Below, in pieces: positions 36,400-48,450 of a DNA stretch of 64,000 bases. The notes beneath the pieces were generated by a model that had not been told where the DNA came from, did not search any database, and saw nothing but the letters and a program-made list of their open reading frames with translations. Position numbers and translations under genes: made by a program. Position 1 is the stretch's first letter. Every line of letters starts with the position of its first letter. The stretch comes from Ampelomyces quisqualis (lineage: Eukaryota > Ascomycota > Dothideomycetes > Pleosporales > Phaeosphaeriaceae). The stretch covers positions 3,038,001 through 3,102,000 of the forward strand of contig JAGTXZ010000005.1 of NCBI GenBank assembly GCA_018398575.1, written 5' to 3'.

Positions 36400-38330
36400 C
36401 TAAGGGTGCGTATAGTAGTGCTAGAAGAGATAATAGCGTTATGCACAGAACAGATTAGTAAAAAAGGACAAACTTAGGACAAGCATAAGAAGAACCTAAA
36501 GTATAGAAAATAATGTAGTAGTACACTTAGTTGCGTTTAGGAACAATACCTAACGCTAGAGAGTAACTAATAGAGGAAATGCAAGGATACTACAATAGAT
36601 AGAAACAGAGACTAAAAGCTTTAGTAGAGGGCAGAGAAGAAAGAAGATGCTTATATCTATTCTATTAGCTAACCTATAACTGCTCTAACTAGTTAACAGT
36701 AGGGATATAACTAGTAGTTAACTGTCCCTAAGAACTAGACACAAGAAACCTAAATAGCAATACCTAAGAACTAATGTAACAGTCTTACTAACTACCTAGA
36801 ATAACCTAAGAACAGAGAGAGAAGAGTCTAAAAGCTTAGCGTTAACAGATTAATAGCTAAAGAATGCAAGAGAAAAAACTTAGATTAACTCTAAAGATCT
36901 AGCTACTTAAGCTAGGTAATAGTTAGTTAAGACACAGCGTAATATAAATCTTTAGAAAGTCTAGGAAAACCTAAAGAAGAGGTATAGGATTCTAATACTT
37001 AAACTGCGCTAGACTATAAGAACTAGTAAGAATAATAACGTTTGCAATAGAAGTAGAGCTACAAGAGCCTATAAGCCTAAGACGCAAAGCGCAACATCTA
37101 TTCTAATATATAAGTAGTATTAAGAAATGCAAGACTAGTTTTATAGAGTCTAGGCTTAGTAATAGGATAAAGGTAAGGACTATAATAGAAAGTCTATTAC
37201 TACAGAAATTACCTACAGGCGCTACACAGAAACTACAGCAAGAACACTATACGCTAGAGCCTACCTTCCTACTGTTAGAGAGCGCAATAGTTACTAATGC
37301 TAAACAATTAGTCTTAGCCTGCACCTCTGCGTTATACGTAGGCTTCTTACAGATGTTAGACTCTATTACATTAAAGTAACAGAGCAGCCTATTAGTAGTA
37401 TAGAGGGCGTTGCTAACATAAGAAACCTAGAAGCCTACGCTAGAGATCTGTATATTATACTCTTTAGCCTAATTAAATATTAGTAAAATGTATATAACGC
37501 CTTAAGAAAACAAACTCTAATAGAAAGAAAATAAATTAGAAAGAACTTATATTAGTGTAGAGCTACTATACGCTAGCGCTAACATTATTAAGCTTGTAAA
37601 TAATAGTGTCCTACTTAACAAGAAGCTGCTAGAGAAGCTAGCAGATATCTACTAGGATATTAACCTTGTTAACTTTACGCGTTAGACCCTAGTAGCTAGA
37701 CTTGTTACTACTACAAGACTTTGCCTAAGCAGCCCTAAGCTTATTAACAAAGTTAGACTAAAGACTAGTAATTGTATACTGCGTTAACAGCTACTTAACC
37801 TTAGGATTGCAAGTAAGCGCGTTACAAAGCAAAATAACTATAATCTTAAAGTAATTATTAATCTAGGAAGCAATTAGAACTAACTAAGAAAGTAAGAGAA
37901 TATAGTAGTTAACTTATAAGCCTATACGCAATGTAAGCGTTCTTACACTAAGAGTAGGTGCTCTTACTACAAGTAATCTTATACTTAGACTTATTACTCT
38001 TAAGCTAAGTAATAGCGCAGCCTAAATAACACAGTAAGTTAAGCTTAGTCTTAACAATAATATCTAGTCTATTCTATTACTAGTTAGCAACATGCCTAGA
38101 CCTAGCTTAGCGCCTTAGATATAAAACTTACAATAGAAGAGTTAGTAGTATAATACTTAGCTAGAGAACTGTAAGAAGTGCGTAGACTTAGTATCTTTGC
38201 AAATAGCAGCACAAGCGCAGGAGATGCGTAGGTTAACAAAAGAGGTAACGCGTAAGCAAGTGTATAGAAGGTAAGGCTAGTATAGTATATAGTGCTACCT
38301 AAAAAGAGAAGTAAGAGTGCAGAATAATAA
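36400..38330 (+). pseudogene. GypD 3' accessory ORF, sense strand
   Basis: About 1.9 kb of decayed coding text between the chromodomain and the 3' LTR, on the same strand as pol. It is rich in Lys, Arg, Leu and Gln. A Cys/Tyr-rich cluster lies near 37930-37990 (Q-C-K-R-S-Y-T-K-S-R-C-S-Y-Y-K). I recognise no domain. Its place matches the antisense extra ORFs of the other LTR elements, but the orientation differs, so common origin is uncertain. Confidence 0.4.
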
Positions 38331-38403
38331 ATCTAAGTAGGGTAATTTTTATTTTAATAGTTGCGCAGGTCTAAGCGCACCTAGCGCTAGAGTAGGGGGA
38401 TTA

Positions 38404-38621
38404 TATAATAGGCTGCTACCTAGTTAGTCCTTAGTTACAGAAAAACCTTAGCTCTCTAAACTAGAACACTAAAAACGCTTTAGACTAGAACACTAAAATT
38501 GTTTTAGACTAGAACACTAAAATCCTCTAGACTATAAAAAACCCTTTAGGTAGCAATTAGGATAGGACACAAATTTACGTCTTTATTTCCTAGCATCTAC
38601 TCTTAGAGTCTGCCCCTTACA
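38404..38621 (+). repeat. GypD 3' LTR (218 bp)
   Basis: Partner of 30676-30893 with the same three AGAACACTAAAA units (about 38463-38525) and the same TATA box context. Confidence 0.9.
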
Positions 38622-39346
38622 TATAGTAGCGTCTAGTAGTTTACGTAGAATTATAGAGAAGTTTTTTATGCGTCTGCAGTCTTATTAGTAAGAGAAGCTA
38701 TCTGTTACCTTCTATTTCTTTACACTATATTATTCTATTATAATTCTATATTATCTATTAGTATATCTAACGCCCTAGACTGTGTGCTATTAGCGTAGAT
38801 AGTAGTTAACAGATCTCTATAGTACACGCAGCTTGCAGCTAGTAAAAAAGTATATAGTAGCCTACTTCTATTATACATTTTAACGTTAGTTTAAAATGTT
38901 TATGTTTTTAACTAGATAATTCTGCTCTACGTTCTATAGATTTGTTTATAAGAAGATTAGTTTCTCTTTTTTAACACTAAGTTTGCTGTTAATATAGTAG
39001 TATTCCTTTGTTTAAGTATTTTCTCTTAGTATTAGTAACTAATATTGCAAATTGTGTAGTACGCAGTATCTTACAAAGAATACTATTATTATTTGTTGTC
39101 TTATGTTCTTGTATAATAGCCTTATCTCTTATTAATATATCTTGTAGTATAGTATCTCTACTTAGTGCTAGTATACTAGAGTGCTTAACTTTCTACGCTA
39201 CTGTTCTACTTAGATATTACTATGCGTGTATAATTTCTTAACAACTCTACTCTTTTAGTTACATAGATTGTGTGCTACTACTTTAGATTATTAATCTAGT
39301 CTTTAGCCTAATATAGTTAGTGCTAAGTAATTATTCTTTAATTTTA

Positions 39347-40192
39347 CGTTAGGAAAACACAACGTTAGCGACATCCGCGACATTGGCGACATTGTCAGAA
39401 CAGTCGACCAGACAGTTTTTGACCGTAGTCTACAGTGCCTAGCTACCCCTATTTGTTCTAGCTGCCTAATTAGACAAAAACGCCCAAATTGATCCACCTG
39501 ATCCACTGGACCCACCTGCCCCACCCGCGCGATTACGTAATTATTCTAAAAACCTAAAATATAGAGCTTAATTCCCTCTTTAAAACGCACTATTTAGAAT
39601 TTTTATAGCTGCTCTGGTTGCTGAGATGCACGGCAGTGAAGTTTGTAACTTTTTAATGTTCTTTGCCAAGGCTTGTTTTCGCTAAAGCTCTAGCACTTTA
39701 ACTAGATAATATATTATATTTTTTTTTAAAGAAATAGTAACTAAAGTGTAGATTTTACTCTAGAACTATTTTATTTTAATATATTATAGTGTGGGCGTTG
39801 AGATCTACTGTGTTAAACGTACTTTAAAGTTTTTTTAAAAAAGTTTATAACTTTAACGCGCTATATCTTAATAACTAGAGTAGCTAAAAAAAATCTAAAT
39901 AGTGCATTTTAAAGAGGGAATTCCGCTCTATATCTTGTATTTTTAGGTTACTTACGTAATTATGAAAATACAGCAATACAGTTACGTGAGTAAAATTGGC
40001 AACATTGGCGACACTAGCAACACTAGCAACACTAGTAACACTGTTAGGTTGCTAGCAACTCGCCAGCAACTTGCTAGCAACTAGAAGTAAGTGGGGCGAC
40101 TTTGGCAAATTGTCTGGTAGACAGTATCGCTGTTGGGCCGCTGCGGGTCGCAGCGATTAGGCTGATTAGATCAATCTTAAATTTTCCTAACG
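39347..40192 (+). mobile_element. MITE-1: non-autonomous PlaA derivative, 846 bp
   Basis: Flanked by TA at 39345-39346 and 40193-40194, with 11-bp TIRs CGTTAGGAAAA / TTTTCCTAACG. The first about 120 bp and last about 250 bp match PlaA ends, including the subterminal units GGCGACATT (left) and GCAACACTA (right). It keeps TGA, TGG, TCA and CCA and short GC-rich stretches (for example GACCCACCTGCCCCACCC), unlike everything around it, so it has escaped most RIP and is the youngest insertion seen. It encodes no protein: the antisense 73-codon frame at 39303-39524 is chance. Its central part is a separate inverted-repeat unit. Confidence 0.9.
39532..39961. repeat. Inner inverted-repeat unit of MITE-1
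   Basis: About 430 bp with imperfect arms of about 80 bp; both ends carry TTACGTAA and share CTCTTTAAAA and GCACTATTTAGA (inverted). It could itself be a MITE with TA|CGTAA...TTACG|TA ends. The same unit is in MITE-2 (about 54657-55082), so it was acquired before the two copies separated. Confidence 0.8.
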
Positions 40193-42359
40193 TAGTGTTT
40201 GCTAAGCTAATATTATCTAGTTATTTTAGTTAATACGCTAGCTAAAATACTAGAGATTGCAGGCCCTGTAAGATAATTCGTGCAATAGCTATTCTTGTTC
40301 TAGTTAAGTATAGTATTGTTATGCTTTTCTAACTGTAACTATACTATAATATTACTCTTAGTTTTTACGCTTACAAATAGCCTAGTGTTATCTTATTTTA
40401 GGTATATAGCATTCTTGTGTTTATATTAGCGCAGTCTTACTACCTAGTTACGTATATCTTTTTAGCGTCTGTCTTACAGCTCTATAGCTATCTATTTTAT
40501 AGTTGCCTGTTATAGTGCTCCTAGCTTGTTAATATATTACCTATTATTTGTAGTAAACTCTTACTAACCTATATATACCTATAGTTAATCTATTATATCT
40601 ATTGCTTTGCAGTGTAATAGTCTAAGAAGCAATAGTACCTTATAGTTCTTTTCTATCTTGTTTAGGCTATATATTGCAATAATATAGTCTAAGAAGTAGG
40701 CTAAATCTTTGTAGTTAAGATTGCGCTCTTTAGGTAACTTAATAAAGCTCTTAACATTTATACTGTTAACAACGCGTATGTCTTTAAGCTAGTTAACTAA
40801 ATTATTAAGCTTATAGTAAGTCTCTTAGAAGTTAGCTATATATAGCTATAGGCTATAGTATATATTTAGATATATTAAGATCTACTAGCTACTATATATA
40901 GTCTTAGCTCTTATCTTATTATACTACGCGTAATATCTTTAGCAAATAGCGTAGATAATATCTATTGTCTTAGTAGAATATTTACTTATTATACTTTTCT
41001 CTACTATAAAGTGTAGGAAATAGGCGCAGACTTTAGCCTTCTATGCGCAGGTAATACCTTAGTCTATTTGTTAGTATAATGTTATGCTACCTGCAGGCAG
41101 AAATATAACTCTATTATATTAGTAAGTATTATAACCTTTATTACTATAATAAGCCTGTAGTATATTAACACTATATATACTAAACGTTCTGTAGTAATTA
41201 GTAGCTTATCTAAAGCTTAGCTACTGCGTATTTATAAGGCAGGAACCTATTAATTAGTAATAATACTTGTCTGTTTATGCAGTTATTCAACTATTTTAGC
41301 TATTCTAGTATAATATTAGTGTCTATCTAAGTAGAATTATTATCCTAATAGATACAACTAAGACTATAGATATTTAGGTTCTTCTTACTATCTATATAAG
41401 TTGTGTAGTTTAAGAATCCTATAAACTATAAAAGTACTTAGTCTAAGCTATCTGCGTTTATACACAGTACACTAGTTATATACTCTCTATCTAGTCTAGG
41501 TCTAGCTTTTAGATTGTCTGCTAATATATATTAGGGTAAGTGTTTCTAGTATATGCTAGCCTTATCTATGTTATATAAATTCTTAGGCGCATATCTACTT
41601 ACTATATTGCAAATCTCTTCTATTATAAGCTTAGTGTCCTTAACTATTATACTACTATAGTTGCCTACTATTTTTGTAAACTGTTTATATAACTGTACGC
41701 TGTGTTGTTATTTATATATAGTAAGCTATCTATTATTAAACTCTAGTATTTTGCAGCTGTTATATTTAGGCAGCTGTTACTAAAGTTAATATGTAGTTTT
41801 GCAAATTATATTATTAGTAACATTAACGTAAGCTGCCTGTAACTCTATATACTAGTTATTTAGAGCTGCCTTAAGAGTTTTCTATTGCAGACGCCTATTG
41901 TGCGCGTAGTTATAGCTAGTGTATTTAGTTTTGTTGCTGTCTAGGTGTTCTTGCGTTATTAGAAGAATATTAGTTATATTATTTAGTTGTATATAGTAGT
42001 AAAAGGCTCTAGTAGCCTATATAGTAAGTTGTTATAGTATTAAATATAGAAACAATACCTTATGTTTGCAAACCTTAACACGTTCTATAATAGTCTAAGC
42101 ATAACTATATTACTAGTTAGGCGTTAGACCTTAACTTATCTATAAACTAGGTAATATAAGCTTAATATTATAGTAGTAGAATAATAGTAGAAACTAGACG
42201 TATGTACAATAAGCAATCTACTGTCTAATATAGTAAAGATAATATACTTGCGCATACTAATACTCTAGTAGCTACTTATAGTATTTAATATAAAATAAAA
42301 TCTAAACTTAGCCTTAAACCTATACTAGTATTATTATAGCACTCATTAGTTGCTCTAAG

Positions 42360-43090
42360 TGCTTATTATAGTAGATAGCTTACAATTAACGCTAATAGTA
42401 CTCTCTAGTAGATAACAGTTATAGATAGTATAACGCAACTATAGCTACTAGTTATTAAAAGAGCTTGCTGCAGTAGTAGGTTGCGTACAGCACTAGCAGT
42501 ATTCTTTAGTAAACAACAGTTACTAATAGTGCAACGCAACTATAGCTACTAGTTATTAGAAGAGCCTAATTATAGAGATTAATGCGTTTAAAGTGTTTGC
42601 TGCCTTATATACTATGCATAAGATTTATAAAGTATTACGTATTACCTCTTATGCATATTCTTCTTTGCTAAGCGTCTCTAAGACAAATAAATACAGGCCT
42701 ATTATTTTAATTTATATAGGTGTCCTTTAAAGTCTTAGTTGTACCTACTAGCGTAGTAGGTATTCTTTCTATTACTAGCTAGCAGCATTTTAGTGTAGAT
42801 AAGTTTAATATGCGTAACTTCTTTGCGTTAATAGAAGTTCTTAAAGCTATAATAAAGCTTAGTAACAATAGAGAACTTAATATTGTGTAAGTTATAGTAA
42901 GAATATCTTAATATCTAGACGTTAGATTGCTACTTATAGAGTCTAACAGAAATGTATTATATATAGTATAAGAGAGGTTGTAGCTGCTTAGGTAGGCTTT
43001 CCTGTTAAAGAGTCTAATAAGAGTACTAGAATAGAGATGTCTTAACAAACAACTGCAACTCTACGTTATTTTTAATTTTCGCCTGTAACA
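42360..43090 (-). other. Unassigned PlaA interior with a short direct repeat
   Basis: Decayed AT-rich sequence. GCAACTATAGCTACTAGTTA recurs at about 42427 and 42537, a 110-bp offset. Minus-strand text is helical (K-M-L-L-A-S-N-R-K-N near 42780) but no family is recognised. Confidence 0.4.
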
Positions 43091-43179
43091 ATATATAGAC
43101 AAAAGTATATAAATTATAGTTATATCTCTAATATCTTCTAGTTACCTAATAGTATAAGAATTGCGTTCTTAAGTTAGGC

Positions 43180-43790
43180 TAAGTTATTAATATATATTGC
43201 AGGATATAATAAAGTTGTTGCAATAACAGCGCTCTTAAGTTAAGCTAAGTTGTTAATATACGTACTAAGATGCTATTATAGCTATTATTGTAGAGATTCT
43301 TACTTTTAAACATACTATAAAGTATCTTAGTTAAGTAATAGTGTTGCAGAATATAACAAAGTTGTTGCAATAACAGCGCTCTTAAGTTAGGCTAGGTTGT
43401 TAATGTACGCCTTAAGATACTATTATAGCTGTTATTATAGAGATTCTTGCTTTTAAATACGCTATAAAGTATTTTAGTTAAGTAATAGTATTACAAGATA
43501 TAACAAAGTTATTGCAACAATAGCGCTCTTAAGTTAGGCTAAGTTGTTAATATACGTATTAAGATGCTATTATAGCTGTTATTGTAAAGATCCTTGCTTT
43601 TAAACACGCTATAAAGTATCTTAGTTAAGTAATAGTGTTATAGGATATAACAAAGTTGTTGCAACAATAGCGCTCTTAAGTTAGGCTAAGTTATTAATAT
43701 GCGCCTTAGGATGCTATTGTAGCTGTTATTGTAGAGATTTTTGTTGTTAAATACATTATAAGGTATCTTAGTTAAGCTATAACATCTAAA
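43180..43790. repeat. 147-bp tandem repeat array
   Basis: Unit start CTTAAGTTAGGCTA at 43234, 43381, 43528 and 43675: an exact 147-bp period, with partial units at both ends. On the minus strand the unit is open apart from RIP-type stops and reads, for example, A-L-L-L-Q-Q-L-C-Y-I-L and N-S-I-L-I-R-I-L. 147 is 49 codons, so the array could be an in-frame protein repeat. Copies differ mostly by C/T and G/A. Confidence 0.92.
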
Positions 43791-44066
43791 CAGCTACTAA
43801 AGAGTCTATCTAGGACATAAATTTGCTTTTATACTAGTAGGCTAAGAAGTAGCGTAGGTGTAGTGCTAAGAATATAGTAAAGCTTAGTTCTAGATTTTTA
43901 AACTATACAAACATATAGACGTAATAGGTATAGTTTTAGTTTTATAAGAATAAAAATATAATAAAAAATTAAGTCTTTTAGACTTATAAGAAATATATAT
44001 ACAAAGATAGTAACATTAAATTAAAAGTATAAGTTACGTGTTAAGAAGCAGCTATATATATAGGTA

Positions 44067-44370
44067 TATAAGTAAATTTATTTCTAGTTTTAAGGTTAAG
44101 AAAGTGTAAGAAGGCGTAAGTGTATAATAGATAAAAATAACACTAAGTTCTATATATATTTTAACAAAAGACTGTTACTTTAACCCTAAGACTAGAAATA
44201 TATAAGTAAATTTATTTCTAGTTTTAAGGTTAAGGAAGTGTAAGAAAGCGTAAGTGTATAATAGATAAAAATAATACTAGGTTTTGTATATATTTTAACA
44301 AAAGACTGTTACCTTAACTCTAAGACTAGAGACATATAAGTAAATTTATCTCTAGTTTTAAGGTTAGGAA
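44067..44370. repeat. 134-bp tandem repeat array
   Basis: AGTAAATTTATTTCTAGTTT recurs at 44071, 44205 and 44339 (the last with TCTCTAGTTT), a 134-bp period. Each unit carries an inverted pair CTAGTTTTAAGGTTAAG / CTTTAACCCTAAGACTAG, so single-stranded copies could fold. The length is not a multiple of three, so it is non-coding. 44370-45500 shows nothing else I can name. Confidence 0.9.
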
Positions 44371-45599
44371 AACGTATATATAGTAAGAGGTAGAGAGTAG
44401 CTAGCTAGCAAGGCTATTATATACTCTATTAGTACTAATAGTTTAAGAGTAAGCAGCACGTAGATGCGTTTAATATATAGCAGTTTATTAACAGTCTTTG
44501 TTACTATTTAGCTCTTGTTATATTTGCACATTAGGGCAAGTTAGAATAGTAGTCTTTAGTAGACAACTGTTCTATACTGTGCTAGAAAAAGAATATAAAT
44601 TAGATCTGCAGGTATTTTAAAACTAGAAAAGATTAAATATACTAGCTGCTTAGAATATTAGTTAACACTATATATAAATTATACTTATTATTTCTTACTA
44701 TTAAGTAATTACCTACGCCTATTACTAGTCTTACCTATAGTATATATAGTACACTATTCTACATGCTTCTATCTATACTTAGTCTAGCTACTTTAGTACA
44801 GGTTGTATATTAGGCTGCTAGAGCTACTAGTCTATTTTTTTTATACTTTTAAACCTTGTACGTGTCTACTTGCAGGTATACTTACCTTTTTAGGTGTTTA
44901 GGTTCTACTATATATATTCTAAACGCGCAGTAACTTGTTTATTCTAGAGTGTTAATATTTTTTAGCGTAAAGATTATTATTAATATTAATCTTTATTAAG
45001 CTGTGTTAGCTAGCCTAACTAATCTACTTATTAACAAGTAAGCTCTAGTGTAATAACATAACAGTTGTTAGAGTAATAAGAAATATTAAGAGAAAGAAAA
45101 ATATTAGTTGTTGCGCCTACAACTATTAGTATAGTTCTATATACAGGTTAGGTAACTATTAGCTATAGTAGACTTTAGTAGACTACTATAGATAATAGAC
45201 TATACAGCACAAGATAGATGCTACTAGTAACTACCTTAATACTACGTAACTAATATTAATGCTATTTTTATACACTTAGTCTTCTTACATCTAAACTACA
45301 AAGTTATATATAAATAAATTAGTAATAGATTATATATATATACTGTGTAGCTTTTATACTAAGACGTACGCAGAACTTGTTAAATATAGTACTTAATACT
45401 AGACGCGTTGCTACCTGCTACCTAACAATACGCTAGTTATAACCCCTAACACTATAATATAATAGTACAGCCCTAATAGCTATAACGCAATAGATACTAC
45501 TCTAGATAACATAGCACCTGCTTTATACAGCAATACCTTATATAAACGCAACTATACTCTAGCTAAATATAAAGTAATAGGGCAGATAGGCCTAATATT

Positions 45600-48450
45600 A
45601 GCGTCTATATAAGAATAGAACATGCTATTTAAGACAGCAAGTAGACAGTACGCTAGTAAACCCTTTAGTTTAAGAATAGTAAACGCAAAGCAGTAGGCTA
45701 CACGTAGCTAAATAGCGTACGCGTGCTAATACTAATAGAAATAACATAGTAGAGCCCTTTAGTTCTCTTTTTACACTAGCGTTTGTATTGTAGCTGCAAA
45801 GGATAAAATGCATATTAGGTAATATTAATAGCCTTTTTACTAACATATAGCTATATAAGCTATATTTATAGCTACAGTTCTAATTAGAGCGCTAGTAGTA
45901 GCAGGCTATACTAAACATTTAATCTAGGCTATAAGACAACATATAGATATAAGAGGACGTAGCAATTATATCTAAGTTACTAAACCTCTAACCTAACTAA
46001 TATATATTTATATACTAGGATATTATATTACAGATTGCCTTTATACTTAGTTATTGCTTATTTACTAACAAAATAGTTTACGCACCTAGCTATTCTTTTA
46101 CAAGTATACCTAACAAACCTATAAGAGTGTATTATAAACTACACTTAGGAAATTAGTAGTAGTTAATATAACAGTGCTTGCTAGATAGTGCAACTTGTAT
46201 ACTAGTTATACTAGTAGTAGACAAAACATAGTTATCTATAATGTCTAGCAACGTAGCAGCATAGCTAATATATGTTACTATTAAGAATCTTAACTATAAG
46301 GTACAATAACGCAGAATAACACTTAGAACACTACTAGCTAGATTTATCCTAATAGCTAAGCTCTTAGATTCTATTCTAAAGAGTAAAGTGTATTATTACT
46401 GTATAGGCAAACTATTGTTGCGTAAGTACTAACTACAGCGTTAATAACAGAGAGTTACTATAGAGAATAGACACTAACTAGTAACTGCAGCACTTAAAAG
46501 GGCTGCTAAATACAGTATACAGCTAGAGTATACTAACTAACAGACACAATAGTGTTACTTAACTATTTATACAATTCTAGCTAACTATAAAGAGTAAGTG
46601 CTACTAATAGGTGTAAAGAAAAACAGACACTATACTTAATGTATAGTACTATTAGACAAACAAAAGAACTTATGTAATAAATATCTATAGCGAATAAAAG
46701 AGTATACACGCTTGTAACAGAGTTATTATCTTAATAAAAGATATAAGAATTACGTTTATCTAGTAGAGTGCTTTAGCTAGAATTACTACAACTTTAATAT
46801 ACATAAGTTATTAGCTATAGATATATTACATCTACTGCTTAAGAGGTTAGTTATAAAGATATTAGAATTTATAGAAGATATACTAATAGACATATACCTT
46901 AGACAAAAGAAGAGCTAGAATAGTACTGCAGTTCTAGTAGCAGAAGATAACAGCTATACCTAGTTAAATAAAAGGTTTTACTAAGTTAAGTATAACACTA
47001 GACTAAAACAGTTTAATAACAAGAGGGCTTTTACAAAAGTGTTGCAGTAGACTAGCGCAGAACAAAAAGTAGTAATTTACTAATTTATAGTAGTAGTATC
47101 CTTTCTACTAGCAACTAAGACACTATACGCGTTGCATTTTATCTAGGCTGCATATAATCTGCTAGTACTCTTATAATATAAGAGTTATAACAAAAACACG
47201 TTAGAGTATATATTGTTAGCTATTAAATAAATAGACGTTCTAAAAGAAGAGTTTTAACCTTTTAGATAGACGCAAGAAGAAGAAAAGAATTTTAACTACC
47301 CTAAATAGTACGCGCTAACTTATATTATTAACAATATCTATATATATAGAGCCCTTAATAGTATATACACTAGAATAAACAGTAAGGCCTACTATATTAT
47401 AATAGTAAAACAATTCTACCTAATAACAAACAAGAGAGATTTTCTTACGCAGATCTATTTCTATAACTCTAAATAGCTTGCGCTTATAGCGTTTAAACAC
47501 AAAACAGTTATAGACTAAAGTTAATAGTGTACTACTACTAACTAGCGCAAGCACACTTTTACTATAAGCGTGTTAATAGTAATACTATTTAAACAACTTA
47601 GATAGTCTATACTAGGCATATTACTAAATTCTATTATACTACCTCTTAGTAAGGTTACTACACATATTACGTTGCTAGACTTTACATATACTACTGCAGT
47701 ATTTGTCTAATACTACTATTAGAAAGTAACTAGCTGCCTTGTTACCCTATATAATAAAAACAGATAGAACTCTAACTCTTACTAGGTAAACAGAATAAAT
47801 GTAAAAATATACTTTTTTATAAGATACTTAAAGCTATTAGGTAAACGCTATAATAACTTTAAATATTGTAAAGAAGATATTATGCAATACGCGCCTAACT
47901 AGTATAAGACTAGAAAATAGTGCAAAGATTATATATAGGTGCAAGAGTTTAAATATAAGAACTATACGCAACTATCTTAGACTATTACAAATAGTAGAGC
48001 TGCAGCTTAAGTGCACCTAATACTTACATTTATTAATAACAAACACTAAGATAAGAATAAAAAGAAATATAAGTATATAGGTGCCTTTTGTAAAGTTATA
48101 GTATTTAACAATAATAGTTAAATTAATAATATAACAGAAATGCTAAGCGTACACTGCTGTATATATAGTACAAAAACTAAGTAACATATATTATAAGTAT
48201 TTAAGGTATATAATATAATAACTATTGTTTGCTCTATATACTTAGTACTAAAGAATCTACTTACACATAATAATAAGGTCTCTGTTTCTTATTATATAAA
48301 TAATTATATTAATTAGAACAAATATAATAGACTGTATTCTTTTACGTTTAATTAAGACTAGACACGTATAGTGCAGAATTATAAACAAAAGTAAGTGTAG
48401 TAAGACAACTAGTATATAGCGTTAGATATAGTAAATAGAATTATATATCT
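45600..48450 (+). pseudogene. Plavaka-type transposase remnant of PlaA
   Basis: The best single identification inside PlaA. One + strand frame, broken mostly by TAG, runs for about 930 codons, the usual size of this family. In order: V-I-L-V-V-D-K-T with the first catalytic Asp at 46220-46222; Y-V-T-I-K-N-L near 46269-46290; L-A-I-D-I-L-H-L-L near 46813-46840; N-T-L-E-Y-I near 47200; N-F-N-Y-P-K near 47290; I-V-K-Q-F-Y-L-I-T-N-K-R-D-F-L at 47402-47446; and A-F-C-K-V-I-V-F-N-N near 48084. These correspond in order to ascomycete Plavaka proteins (CACTA/EnSpm-related; from memory of the family, no search run). Its position inside the PlaA termini makes it the likely mobilising enzyme. Confidence 0.78.

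Larger units (their letters stand above)
30676..38621 (+). mobile_element. GypD: Ty3/gypsy retrotransposon with an extra sense ORF
   Basis: 7.9 kb with 218-bp LTRs (30676-30893 and 38404-38621). Both now start TATAA (from TGTAA) and end TTACA. The target duplication is nearly perfect: TATAC at 30671-30675 against TATAG at 38622-38626. A polypurine tract AGTAGGGGGA at 38391-38400 precedes the right LTR. The inside reads gag, pol and a further + strand ORF. Inserted in PlaA. Confidence 0.9.
38640..42100 (-). pseudogene. pogo/Tigger-type DDE transposase remnant
   Basis: Decayed minus-strand transposase of the Tc1/mariner superfamily, pogo branch. Markers from N to C: N-I-D-K-A-S-I-Y near 41560 (the usual N-x-D-E-x-G box), V-L-C-I-N-A-D near 41470, L-L-L-I-N-R-F near 41270 (second catalytic Asp, now Asn), Y-A-V-A-K-L near 41240, and F-L-P-A-G-S-I-T-L-Y-x-x-I-D near 41070-41110 (third acidic position). 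A helical C-terminal tail continues to about 38700. MITE-1 is inserted in the tail (39347-40192). The outer ends of this element are not found, so it is either nested in PlaA or carried by it. Confidence 0.7.

Noticed and set aside
39008..39241. 77-codon + strand hydrophobic frame
   Set aside because: Antisense of the pogo transposase C-terminal tail.
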